Positions 1-8,369 of a DNA stretch of 64,000 nt are shown here, in pieces. The notes under the pieces were generated by a model that did no database searches, was not told where the DNA came from, and saw only the letters and a list, made by a program, of their open reading frames with translations. The stretch is from contig NZ_FONS01000004.1 in the NCBI RefSeq assembly GCF_900112985.1, forward strand, positions 310,001 through 374,000, read 5' to 3'. Position 1 is the stretch's first letter. Each line of letters starts with the position of its first letter. Both the position numbers and the translations under genes were made by a program. The stretch is from Pedobacter antarcticus (GTDB lineage: Bacteria > Bacteroidota > Bacteroidia > Sphingobacteriales > Sphingobacteriaceae).

Positions 1-8
1 GTATTCAA

Positions 9-755
9 TTAAGGGTTAATATTTTGATGACGGGAAAGGTAAAAATCATGTAGGATGGCCGTTCTTTCGGTCAGGCTCCTTACAATATAAAGTTCAAGGC
101 GCGTTTCTTCCATGCGTTCATAAAAATCAAGTTCTGTTTCCGTAAAGTGTAACTTTTCAGAACTGTCTCTTGCAAAGCCATTGGCGATCATCATAAACAA
201 GCCCATTGTTAAATTATCATTTGTTATTTTAAGTCCTTTGCGGGCATGACAATCTGCCAACGAGATCCTACCCATAAAATGTTCCAGATATTCCTTCGGA
301 TAGCAGTTATGCAGTTCACAAAGCACAGAGAAATTTTTGCTGAGGTGTATTGTGGTATTTTCATCCAGATATAGTACATCAGATGGAACATAAGTTCTTT
401 CCATAATTTTAAAGAGGGAATCCACGTAAAACATTGATTTCTTTCTTTTCAACTGGTCTTTACCTTTTTCCTTTCTGGCCAGTTCAATAACTCCTTTGAT
501 ACAACCTACAGCCACTGTTCTGCAATGAAGCAAAGCTTTGCTTTCCCTGAACTTTCTTTTCCTAGCGATCACAAAGGCAGAAATTGTTCTGGTAGCCTCA
601 GAAAACCCTTCATGGTAATAGGGACAGATTGTATCATACAAAGTGACGTGGTCAGTGAAAATCTGTAACACTTCGGGTATATTAAGTTTATAGATAGTAC
701 AGGCCACTTTAAATTCTATTGGAACATCAATCAGTTGATACTTTGCTTTTTTCAT
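9..755 (-). CDS. Hypothetical protein in element remnant
   Basis: A 248-residue reading frame that I do not recognise. It is soluble, with no signal peptide or membrane segment, has a basic stretch near residues 65-110 and several Cys/His residues without an obvious metal motif. Its ATG overlaps the stop of the upstream HEPN-type gene (ATGA overlap at 752-755), so the two were co-transcribed. It lies in the same decaying block as the broken integrase beside tRNA-Lys, so it is probably cargo of that element. The frame itself is intact, but translational coupling to a frameshifted gene makes expression doubtful. Function unknown. Confidence 0.55.
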   Translation of the reverse strand: MKKAKYQLIDVPIEFKVACTIYKLNIPEVLQIFTDHVTLYDTICPYYHEGFSEATRTISAFVIARKRKFRESKALLHCRTVAVGCIKGVIELARKEKGKDQLKRKKSMFYVDSLFKIMERTYVPSDVLYLDENTTIHLSKNFSVLCELHNCYPKEYLEHFMGRISLADCHARKGLKITNDNLTMGLFMMIANGFARDSSEKLHFTETELDFYERMEETRLELYIVRSLTERTAILHDFYLSRHQNINP

Positions 756-1457
756 ATCAATACCTGTTCTGAGTGATCTTGTGTTCTTAAAGCAAAGCGC
801 AGTTCTTTGTAATTTGTAGCTTCTTTGTCTAAATACTCAATTTTCTCCTGGCACATTTCCAAAGTCATAACTTTAAACGCAGATACCTTTTGATAGATGG
901 CTTCTTCTTCGTTCACCTTAAAAGTAGGGGCATATCTGGCACCGGTATAGCTCTTTGTCAATACTTCAAATAATCTTTTATCTTCAGCACTACCGGATAA
1001 AAACTTTTTTAATGGCCTGTCTGAAAAAGCTGTGCATAAGCCAAGCATCCGGCCAAGGTTATGAATTTCTGAGCGGTAAGCTAAATGTACCCTAATCAAT
1101 GCAATCAGACACTGTTCTATAACCTGATGAATCATAAAAACGCAAACCGTAAATTGCTCCTTAGTTAGATAGGCATTCACCGGCTCCATTAAAAAAGCCG
1201 TCGGCTAATGGCATCCTATGGGATAAATGTTTGATTGCTTTAACTGCGCTTTGTGTTGGGATGAAAACGTTAGAACAGTCCATATTACCCATTCCGTCAT
1301 GGCTGTAAATTAATTGGCCTTTAGTGCATGCCGTCATGAAGAAGCGGTTGTTAGCTTTAATGGCATCGTTTATGTTTTCCAAGCTATGGCATAGAATAGT
1401 AATATTACCATGCTGATAATGATAATTGGAAAAATCCTGTACCTCATAATCATTTCA
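752..1457 (-). pseudogene. HEPN-domain protein, frameshifted and 5'-truncated
   Basis: Two frames together make one HEPN protein. The distal frame (752-1189) carries the HEPN helices, with features such as AYLTKEQF, a MIHQVIEQ helix and a YRSEIHNL turn, which match HEPN proteins of Bacteroidota. The proximal frame (1161 to about 1454) carries the linker that usually joins an N-terminal nucleotidyltransferase to HEPN, including NNRFF and KGQLIYS. The frames meet in about 1170-1190 next to a run of T on the coding strand, so a small indel is the likely lesion. Upstream the proximal frame is closed by TGA at 1455-1457 and a terminator lies just beyond, so the nucleotidyltransferase half is missing. 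Family HEPN proteins are often RNases or toxin partners; this copy looks dead. Confidence 0.7.
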
Positions 1458-1481
1458 AATAGTCCCGCAATAAAATAAGAA

Positions 1482-1510
1482 AGCGGAAATGATCGACGAC
1501 CATTTCCGCT
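1482..1510 (-). terminator. Terminator downstream of the integrase remnant
   Basis: Ten-base perfect inverted repeat AGCGGAAATG / CATTTCCGCT with a 9-base loop, followed on the minus strand by a T-rich tract. It lies about 65 bases after the integrase stop and separates it from the truncated HEPN gene. Confidence 0.6.
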
Positions 1511-1573
1511 TCTCTAAATTAACGCTCTCATATTAAAGCGTTAAACAACGCTAAATATTGTATAGCAAATAAA

Positions 1574-2792
1574 TTAAATCACCGCAAATTTCTTTTTCAA
1601 TAGTGCCATATCAACCCCAACCTTAATATCCAATATTTTTGCGTAATGCTGGGTAGTCCTGATGTTAGTGTGCCCCAACATCTTAGACACACTTTCAATA
1701 GGAACGCCATTAGAAAGGGTTACAGTAGTTGCAAAAGTGTGGCGGGCAACATGAGAGGTCAGTTTCTTTTCAATGCCACACAGGTCTGCAATCTCCTTTA
1801 AAAACTCATTCATCTTTTGATTACTTGGAACGGGCAATAAAGTTCCTTTATGTAGGCAAGTAATGTTTGTAGCATATTTATCTATGATTTCAACGGCGGT
1901 AGGCAATAGCGGAATTGCAGAACGGGTTTTAGTTTTCTGCCTGTTGGTGAAAACCCAGCGTCCCCGTCATTACCCTTACTAATGTGGGAGGTTTTCAAAT
2001 TAAACACATCTACATAGGCCAGTCCGGTAAAACAGCAGAAGAGAAATACATCCCGTACCTGACCAAGGCGTTCAAAGATAAATTTCTTATCTGCAATCTG
2101 TTGTATCTCTTCATTGTTGAGGTAATAGCGGTCTATATTTTTAGATTTTCCCTTGTAGCCTAGAAATGGATCGCTAGCGATCCAGCTATTTGTTAAAAAA
2201 TGTGAATGATCTTGCTGAGGTTCTTCATATTTTTGACCACATAGTTATTACAACAGTTTTTATCAGCCCTTAGATAGTAATCAAAATCATTTATAAAAGG
2301 TTGATCTATCTTCTTAATATCCATATCAGCAATGCCATATTTTGATTATATGAATGCACTAATGTGACGTTCCAGTACCAAATAACGGTTTAATGTGCCC
2401 TGCACATATTCCTTGCCCACCAAAGCTCTCATTTTTTGGTTATGGTTTGTAATCGCTTCCAATAGGGTGTGAGAAACAACAGTTTTCCATAGATAGCTGT
2501 TTTTAATGGCTTCCGAAGTAATAATTTCTCCTGCTTGGTCAAGCGAATGATATGCCTGATAAACTGAGGTTTGTAATTGATCGAGATAAGTATTTAATAA
2601 TTTCACTTTTTCTTTTGTACCGATTGCCTTGCCAGCTTTGGCATTCCAGCGAGCAGGTTCACACTCACGGCCAGTAGTCATTTCAGCTCTTTTTCCTTTC
2701 ACCGTAATACGAATGTAAATAGGAGCAGTACCACTGATGTAGTTCTTTTGCTTTTTCAGATAGAAAAGCAGGCTGAAGTTCGTTTTCATCAT
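1574..2792 (-). pseudogene. Tyrosine recombinase/integrase, multiply disrupted
   Basis: A Bacteroidetes-type phage/conjugative-element integrase in pieces. The N-terminal Arm-binding and SAM-like part is at 2346-2792. The catalytic C-terminus is at 1574 to about 1965, with HVARHTFAT (His/Arg) and LGHTNIRTTQHY (His and nucleophilic Tyr). The middle is also present, including a CFTGLAYVDV motif typical of this subfamily. I see three lesions: an in-frame TAA at 2346-2348 (protein resumes as SKYGIADMD), an indel in the A-run at 2195-2200, and a frameshift near 1956-1965 between GNDG and WVFTNRQ. The original would have been about 400 residues. It starts roughly 250 bases from the 3' end of tRNA-Lys, the usual position for such an integrase. 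Confidence 0.85.
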
Positions 2793-2886
2793 TTAATGAT
2801 TAAGGGTGAAACAAAAATAGCTTTGCAGTTTAACGATTACAAGATGTTCAGTTTGTAACTACCTGTTCAGTAGCTGAATATGCGCA

Positions 2887-2937
2887 ATTCGGTGAGTAGG
2901 GTAAATTTTCCAAATGACTCACCGAATCGCTCACTTT
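2887..2937. repeat. Inverted repeat between integrase and tRNA-Lys
   Basis: An 11-base perfect inverted repeat, ATTCGGTGAGT (2887-2897) and ACTCACCGAAT (2927-2937), separated by 29 bases in the gap between the integrase start and the tRNA. It could be an integrase arm site or a terminator-like structure; nothing else is coded between 2793 and 2980. Confidence 0.4.
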
Positions 2938-2979
2938 TTTTATGTGAATTGGTGCAAGTTTTGGTACCCCCGTAAAAGT

Positions 2980-3014
2980 AAAAAGGCCGTTAATCATGCG
3001 ATTAACAGCCTTTT
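2980..3014 (-). terminator. Terminator of tRNA-Lys
   Basis: Hairpin GGCTGTTAATC - GCAT - GATTAACGGCC on the minus strand, fully paired if one G-U wobble is allowed, followed by TTTTT. It sits 24 bases after the tRNA 3' end. The wobble only pairs in the minus-strand RNA, which supports this orientation. Confidence 0.8.
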
Positions 3015-3037
3015 GTATGTTTTGATTTTGAATCTTG

Positions 3038-3110
3038 TGATCCCGCTGGGATTCGAACCCAGGACCACTACATTAAAAGTGTAATGCTCTACCAGCTGAG
3101 CTACGGAATC
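3038..3110 (-). tRNA. tRNA-Lys (anticodon UUU)
   Basis: A 73-base cloverleaf on the minus strand. The acceptor arms GATTCCG and CGGGATC pair over 7 bp (one G-U) with discriminator A. The D-arm reads TAGCTCAGCTGGTAGAGCA, the anticodon stem TTACA/TGTAG encloses loop CTTTTAA with anticodon TTT, and the T-arm contains GGTTCGAATCC. CCA is not encoded. The gene is followed by its own terminator and then by integrase remnants, so its 3' end is the likely former attachment site. Confidence 0.95.
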
Positions 3111-3223
3111 ATTCCTTTTTGTGAAGGAGGTGCAAAGATAGAATTTAAAAATTCTTTTGCAACGTTTTTAGCTAAATAAATTGCTAAAGATACCTTTGCT
3201 CTATGGTAGAGTAACTCAAATGG

Positions 3224-3276
3224 TCTGAAAACCAAAGTATAACATAGGTCTTGCAAACAGACTATCGGTTTTCAGA
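3224..3276 (-). terminator. Possible stem-loop terminator after the GH2 gene
   Basis: TCTGAAAACC (3224-3233) and GGTTTTCAGA (3267-3276) are perfect inverted repeats. A second, imperfect ATAG-TCT/AGACCTAT stem lies inside the loop. It follows the GH2 stop within 10 bases. No clear U-run follows, so termination is inferred only from position. Confidence 0.4.
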
Positions 3277-3283
3277 AGCGGAC

Positions 3284-5131
3284 TTATTTCTGCAATTCAA
3301 CAAAATCGGGATTATAGAGCTTATCATTAACGCTCTTTAACTTAGTTTCAGGAACCTTGATAATTTTCCGGTCATAAGTCATTAGTCCATTTGTTTCCTG
3401 TTCCACGTCGGTTGTCTGCGTATAAACAGCAGCAGAAAGGCCGCGTTGAATAAGGTTTTCCATTGTCGTGATGAAGCTAGAGTACTTTTCAAATAACTCA
3501 TCTGCAGTTTTAAAAGATTGATAACCCCAGTTATCCTTGTCTTTCCAGGTGTGGCCCGGGACAGGAAGTCCTAAACCGCCATATTCGCCCAATACTAATG
3601 CATGTGCTGAGCCAAATAAGTCCGGACGTGGCATGGCAGGATCAGGATAATGGTGCAGATCTACGATATCACCCGTTATAAAATGATTACCACCACTGGC
3701 GCTGTTCACTAATCTGGATGGATCTTTCTTCTTTGTCCAATCGCTAATTTCTATTGTTTTGAATTGTCCCCAAGCCTCGTTGAAAGGTACCCAGGTAATG
3801 ATGCTTGGGAAATTATGCAGGTCGTCCATGATTTTATTCCACTCCTTACGGTAGATAGCTTCAGATTCAGCAGTACGATCTTTATCAGTCCCACCCATTA
3901 ATCCCAGGTCTGGCTGCCATTTATTACCAAGGTCACCGCTTGGCATATCCTGCCAAACCAATATACCCAGTGAATCGCAAGCATGGTACCAGCTCGCAGG
4001 TTCTACTTTGATATGCTTACGTATCATGTTAAAACCCATTTCTTTGGTTTTAATAATGTCGAATACCAGCGCTTCCTGCGTTGGAGCAGTGTATAAGCCG
4101 TCTGGCCACCAGCCTTGGTCTAATGGGCCATATTGGAATACAAACTCATTATTCAATAACATACGCTGGACGCCATTCTTATCCTTGCCTAAAGAAGATT
4201 TACGCATGGCGAAATAGCTTTTTATTTTGTCTACTGTTTTCCCTTTGCGGATAACTTCGACGGTCAGGTTATATAAAAATGGATGGGCAGGTGACCATAA
4301 TTTGGGCTGATTAATTTTTAGTTCAGAAGCAACTTCCGGATCTGCAGTTAGCTCGGCGATTTTAGTGGAACCATCATAAGCCGTAAACTTCAGCTGGTCA
4401 CCAGGTTTGGCAGACTTCACTTTCGCCGAAAGCTGAATATTTCCAGCGTCAATGTCCGGTGTATGTTTCGTTGATTCTATATAGGTTTCCGGAACATTCT
4501 CCAACCAGACCGTTTGCCATATTCCGGTAACAGGGGTATACCAGATACCCTCTGGTTTAATTTGCTGTTTGCCTCTTGGCTGCGGTCCTTTATCGGTTGG
4601 GTCCCATACGCTCACTACGAGTTCCTGTTTGCCACCTTTTTTCAGATGAGGTGTAATGTCGAATGAAAATGGGTCGAAACCACCTTCATGTACACCAACT
4701 TTTTTACCATTTAAAAAGACTTCAGTTTTCCAGTCAACCGCTCCAAAGTGAAGCAAAATCGTTTTACTGCTTTTGGAAGAAAGAGTGAAACTAGTCTTGT
4801 ACCATAATAAACTGTCTTGTCCAACGGTTCTTCCCACGCCAGATAGCGAGGACTCCACAGCAAAAGGGACCAGGATTTTTCCTTCGTATTTTGCAGGTTG
4901 AGCATTTGATTTTGGTTGTATTGCATAGTCCCAGAGGCCATTCAAATTCTGCCAGTTTTGCTGACGGACCAGTTGTGGTCTTGGATAAGTTGGCAAAGGT
5001 GCAGCAGGATTAAGCTGTGAGGACCATGGAGTAGCGATTTTTCCAGGAACCGGTTTCCAGTCTTTGTTCTGGGCAGAGACTAAAGTTACTTGTGTCAGGC
5101 ACAGCCCGAAAAGCAAGGGTAATAATTTCAT
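3284..5131 (-). CDS. Secreted glycoside hydrolase family 2 protein
   Basis: A 615-residue GH2 enzyme of the beta-galactosidase/beta-glucuronidase class. It has a signal peptide (residues 1-20, ending ..VSAQ), a jelly-roll sugar-binding domain at about 50-215, an Ig-like domain at about 216-310 and a TIM barrel to the end. The acid/base motif NEAWGQF places Glu452, and the presumed nucleophile is Glu516 in LGEYGG. Substrate cannot be assigned: GH2 covers galactosides, glucuronides and mannosides. It is shorter than LacZ (about 1000 residues), as is usual for compact Bacteroidota GH2 enzymes. The gene stands alone, with no SusC/SusD pair nearby, so it is not part of a visible polysaccharide utilisation locus. 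Export to periplasm is likely. Confidence 0.9.
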   Translation of the reverse strand: MKLLPLLFGLCLTQVTLVSAQNKDWKPVPGKIATPWSSQLNPAAPLPTYPRPQLVRQQNWQNLNGLWDYAIQPKSNAQPAKYEGKILVPFAVESSLSGVGRTVGQDSLLWYKTSFTLSSKSSKTILLHFGAVDWKTEVFLNGKKVGVHEGGFDPFSFDITPHLKKGGKQELVVSVWDPTDKGPQPRGKQQIKPEGIWYTPVTGIWQTVWLENVPETYIESTKHTPDIDAGNIQLSAKVKSAKPGDQLKFTAYDGSTKIAELTADPEVASELKINQPKLWSPAHPFLYNLTVEVIRKGKTVDKIKSYFAMRKSSLGKDKNGVQRMLLNNEFVFQYGPLDQGWWPDGLYTAPTQEALVFDIIKTKEMGFNMIRKHIKVEPASWYHACDSLGILVWQDMPSGDLGNKWQPDLGLMGGTDKDRTAESEAIYRKEWNKIMDDLHNFPSIITWVPFNEAWGQFKTIEISDWTKKKDPSRLVNSASGGNHFITGDIVDLHHYPDPAMPRPDLFGSAHALVLGEYGGLGLPVPGHTWKDKDNWGYQSFKTADELFEKYSSFITTMENLIQRGLSAAVYTQTTDVEQETNGLMTYDRKIIKVPETKLKSVNDKLYNPDFVELQK

Positions 5132-5349
5132 AAGATTATATTTGGTGAATACTGTAGCTAAACACGTTTGTGTTGCAGGCCTTAAATTAGGAAATATTTT
5201 TTACAACTGGTTTATAAAACTGAATATGAGTAGGGTGAATTTTTGGCGTATAGATTTCTGACCATACAGCAGATGACATAATCCTATGAGAATAAAAGAC
5301 TAAAACCAAAATTACCCGACGGCGTTATAACAGCAAAACTGAATCATAT

Positions 5350-6102
5350 ATGCTGCAAAATGAAGTGTATTTTGGGACAAGCGGGTTGCTGCTTCCTGTA
5401 CCAAACAAGCAATTTTACCCGGAAGAATTTAAAGAGAAGAGCCGGCTGAACTATTATGGGTCATTAATGAATTCCATAGAAATTAACAGCTCCTTCTATA
5501 AAATACCCCAGGCTAAAACTGTGCAGCGCTGGTCAGAAAGTGTGCCTGAGAATTTCAGGTTTACCTTTAAGTTATGGAGGGAGATTACGCATAACAAAGG
5601 GCTGGTTTACAGAGATCAGGATGTCTTCCGTTTTATGGAATTCATATCTGCTGCAGGAGATAAAAAAGGATCTTTATTGGTGCAGTTTCCTCCATCAGTT
5701 ACTTACGGTAATAGATTTCAGGTAGAGAAATTAATAGATTTAATCAAGACAGCAGACCCGTCGGATCAATGGGATATAGCAGTTGAATTCCGGCATCCGG
5801 GCTGGTATCGCGAAGAAACTGCCGATATGCTAGCTGATAGAAAGATTGCGATTGTCTTACATGATAAGTCGCCGGCAGTTACACCGTTTAACTTCCACGA
5901 ATCTAACTTTATTTATCTGCGTTTTCACGGTCCAGGTGGTGATTATAAGGGGAGCTATGACGACGCAACACTGGCGGAGTATGCAGGATATATCCGTGAA
6001 TGGGTTGAAGACGGTAAGCGCGTGTATGTATACTTTAACAATACGGTAGGAAATGCCCTGCAAAACCTGAATGATCTGCGCGATCTGGTTTTGCAGGACT
6101 AA
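5350..6102 (+). CDS. DUF72 (YecE-like) protein
   Basis: A 250-residue DUF72 family protein, a predicted TIM-barrel fold of unknown biochemical role. It shows the family features: an opening FGTSGL segment, SLMNSIEINSSFYKIP near residues 40-56, WSESVPENFRFTFKLW, and a closing YVYFNNTVGNAL motif. It is cytosolic and full length for the family. It is transcribed divergently from the GH2 gene and convergently with the PNPOx-like gene, whose stop lies 3 bases away. No function is known, so none is given. Confidence 0.9.
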   Translation: MLQNEVYFGTSGLLLPVPNKQFYPEEFKEKSRLNYYGSLMNSIEINSSFYKIPQAKTVQRWSESVPENFRFTFKLWREITHNKGLVYRDQDVFRFMEFISAAGDKKGSLLVQFPPSVTYGNRFQVEKLIDLIKTADPSDQWDIAVEFRHPGWYREETADMLADRKIAIVLHDKSPAVTPFNFHESNFIYLRFHGPGGDYKGSYDDATLAEYAGYIREWVEDGKRVYVYFNNTVGNALQNLNDLRDLVLQD

Positions 6103-6105
6103 ATT

Positions 6106-6642
6106 TTAAATATTGATCTTACCCTCGATCGAATCATCTATTGTTTTCCCCAGAACTGCACCTGCAGCCATTTTAATGGCCGCTATAGCATTTCCATTTT
6201 TGTTATCCCAATAATAACCACTTGATGGCGTGAAACTAACTACAGCAATACGCGGATCATTTTCTCCCTCAGTGAACCATGTTTTTAACAGCGGACTCCA
6301 GTACTTTTCAATTTTATTCCGGTCCGTCGACGCTTTTGCAGCCCCTTCCAAATATAAAAAATCGGAGTGAGCCGATCCCTGGAAATACAATTTAACTGCA
6401 GGATCTGCCTGGATTTCCTGGTAGGTATGACTGTCATTAGACATTAGAAACCAAATATTTCCAGCTTCGTCAACCTCCTGAACACTCATTGGTCTGGTTC
6501 CTTGTGATGGGGAACTTTGGCTTTGTGTTGAAAAAAAACAAGTTTTACTTGTTTCTGCCAATTCCTTAACCTTATCTATAGCCGGGCTTCCAGCCAGGTT
6601 TTTTCTGTTTTCTTCTTCTTGATTCTGATTGATACTGTCCAT
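6106..6642 (-). CDS. General stress, PNPOx-like FMN-binding protein
   Basis: A 178-residue split-barrel flavin protein of the pyridoxamine 5'-phosphate oxidase-like superfamily, 'general stress protein 26' group. The barrel spans about residues 22-155, with RPMSVQEVDEAGNIWFLM and a DPAVKLYFQ segment typical of this group. The C-terminus WDNKNGNAIAAIKMA is also characteristic. The family binds FMN or related cofactors; the reaction here is unknown and pyridoxine synthesis is not implied. No signal peptide. It is a convergent neighbour of the DUF72 gene with only 3 intervening bases. Confidence 0.88.
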   Translation of the reverse strand: MDSINQNQEEENRKNLAGSPAIDKVKELAETSKTCFFSTQSQSSPSQGTRPMSVQEVDEAGNIWFLMSNDSHTYQEIQADPAVKLYFQGSAHSDFLYLEGAAKASTDRNKIEKYWSPLLKTWFTEGENDPRIAVVSFTPSSGYYWDNKNGNAIAAIKMAAGAVLGKTIDDSIEGKINI

Positions 6643-6791
6643 AAGCTTTTCATTTCAGCATATTACAAATGAATTTGGGTATTGTTTTTTTAGATTATGG
6701 TTGAGCAGAAGGATTGACGTTAAAATGATTCGGAAATACATATCAATTTATAAATTTGATCAAACCGTAAATATCATTCAATCTTATTTCT

Positions 6792-7466
6792 ATGAAAATC
6801 GAGACTGTCAATTTATTAAGCCGGGACATCCAGCAGACGAAAGAATTTTACACTGGGGTTCTTGGTCTGGAATCCGTAGGAGAGTCTGTACATGAGATTA
6901 CTTTTTTAGTTGGCTATACGCAGCTTAATTTCCGAACGACCGAACTTATTAACCCCAATTATCACCTTGCAATTGATATTCCTCGGAACAGGTTAGAAGA
7001 AGCGAGCTGCTGGCTTCAGAAGCGAACCGATCTAGTTCCGGTTAATGAAGGGGAGGTGTTTTCAAGATTTGAAGCCTGGAATGCCGGTTCATTTTATTTT
7101 TATGATAATAATGGGAATCTGCTGGAGTTTATTTGCCGTTACGATCTTGATAACAGGTCGGAAGAAGAATTTACTTCGTCGTCCATGCTATATATCAGTG
7201 AGGTGGGAATAGTAAGCAAGGATGTTCAGGCAACCGCGAAAACACTCATGGCAAAGTATGATTTAACGTATTATGCTAAACAACCACCTGCAGAAAATTT
7301 TATTGTGCTGGGAAATGAAACCGGCCTGATCATTTTGGTTTCAGATGACCGCAATTGGTACCCGACAAAAAAAAAGGCAGAAATATTTCCACTTCGTATA
7401 GCTATTGAAATGAACGATGACCCTTATCAAAAGTTTCTGATAGATATACCTGCAGATTTGATCTGA
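6792..7466 (+). CDS. VOC-family (glyoxalase/dioxygenase-fold) protein
   Basis: A 224-residue vicinal-oxygen-chelate protein with two beta-alpha-beta-beta-beta modules, about residues 1-115 and 128-200. The first module begins ETVNLLSRDIQQTKEFYTGV and ends with FYFYDNNGNLLEFI, where the Glu of LLEFI is the usual metal ligand. The second module is more divergent. The family includes glyoxalase I, extradiol dioxygenases and fosfomycin-modifying enzymes; the substrate cannot be told from sequence. It is cytosolic and monocistronic. Confidence 0.85.
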   Translation: MKIETVNLLSRDIQQTKEFYTGVLGLESVGESVHEITFLVGYTQLNFRTTELINPNYHLAIDIPRNRLEEASCWLQKRTDLVPVNEGEVFSRFEAWNAGSFYFYDNNGNLLEFICRYDLDNRSEEEFTSSSMLYISEVGIVSKDVQATAKTLMAKYDLTYYAKQPPAENFIVLGNETGLIILVSDDRNWYPTKKKAEIFPLRIAIEMNDDPYQKFLIDIPADLI

Positions 7467-7553
7467 AATATATAGTTAGTCATCAGATTTGGTTAATTGA
7501 AAATATTAATTATTAACAATTAACCAAATTTAACGTCGTTAATTCAGGGGCTT

Positions 7554-8042
7554 TTACAAATTGCATTCTCCTCTTTCAAGTGGCATCTGCTCATTGAAAT
7601 TTAGCGTTTTCAAATCTTTGTAGGTTACTTTGTTTCCAACACTATTGATTTCGCCAAAGCCCTCTAGAAGTCTTTTACCTTGTATCTGAAATACCATTTC
7701 CCTTACACTTTCGGATCCTTCTGAATTAAAGGTATAAAGCCCGATTACCTGATCTCCTTTAATCTGTCCGGTAAAGGTGCCGGTATTCTTATCTTTTTCG
7801 GCCAGAGCATATACTAATGGGCCTGATACTTTATCGCCGTCGACTGTCGGTTTGAATGCGATATAGTCGCCATTTTTTTCATACACGTAGCATCCGTTTT
7901 CTAAAGTGGGTACTGCGTTTAGTGCATCAGACTGTTTTTCTGCCGATACAGTGTCTTCTGTTGAATTGCCGTTTACCTTTTGATCACTGTTACAGCTGCT
8001 GAATGCCAAAGGAAGTAAAGCGAGTAAATAAATGATTTTCAT
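7554..8042 (-). CDS. Small lipoprotein of unknown function
   Basis: A 162-residue protein with a lipoprotein signal peptide, MKIIYLLALLPLAFSSC, and lipobox AFSSC. Maturation would anchor Cys17 in a membrane; the following residues NSDQK are typical of exported Bacteroidota lipoproteins, but its final location is not certain. The mature part is a low-complexity linker (residues 20-45) followed by about 115 residues likely to form beta structure. I do not recognise a characterised domain. Confidence 0.75.
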   Translation of the reverse strand: MKIIYLLALLPLAFSSCNSDQKVNGNSTEDTVSAEKQSDALNAVPTLENGCYVYEKNGDYIAFKPTVDGDKVSGPLVYALAEKDKNTGTFTGQIKGDQVIGLYTFNSEGSESVREMVFQIQGKRLLEGFGEINSVGNKVTYKDLKTLNFNEQMPLERGECNL

Positions 8043-8369
8043 ATAATTCAGTTTTGATAGAGTGTTTATTTATACAATTATATTACAAAATCAATCGAGT
8101 ATTGTTTGAAGGTCAGGTTTTTGCGGTTCCCTGCTGCTTTTATTGCCAATTTCTGGGTGTTTAGATTTTGCTTGAAACGGATTCGAAAGGCTATTCATAC
8201 GGTGTTGAGTCGGTGTTGATATACCAATTTACCGACCCAATACCGTATCAACACCGACTCAATACCCTTTCAATGTGCTGTGAAATAAGTTTAAAGTAAA
8301 TATTTACTATCTTAAACAGCCGGCCTTTTCAGCCGGTTTATGAAGATTTTAACTGATAATTACCTTATG
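8043..8369. other. Gene-free stretch before ldhA
   Basis: No supported gene lies between the lipoprotein start and the ldhA start codon. It is AT-rich and its only clear structure is the palindromic repeat at 8201-8266. A smaller CCGGC..GCCGG hairpin near 8322-8337 lies just before the ldhA coding region. Confidence 0.6.
8201..8266. repeat. Long palindrome built from a 14-base motif
   Basis: Arms 8201-8221 and 8246-8266 are 21 bases each and complementary except at one position. The unit ACCGACYCAAYACC occurs three times: inverted at 8201-8214, and direct at 8231-8244 and 8253-8266 with 22-base period. It is not followed by a T-run, so a terminator is unlikely. It resembles a dispersed intergenic palindromic repeat, but copy number in the genome cannot be seen here. 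Confidence 0.7.

Noticed and set aside
3038..3110. A second copy of the tRNA-Lys 3' end as the other attachment site
   Set aside because: I searched the readable region near 1-3000 for TTCGAATCCCAGCGGGATCA and found no match; the far end of the element probably lies outside the window.
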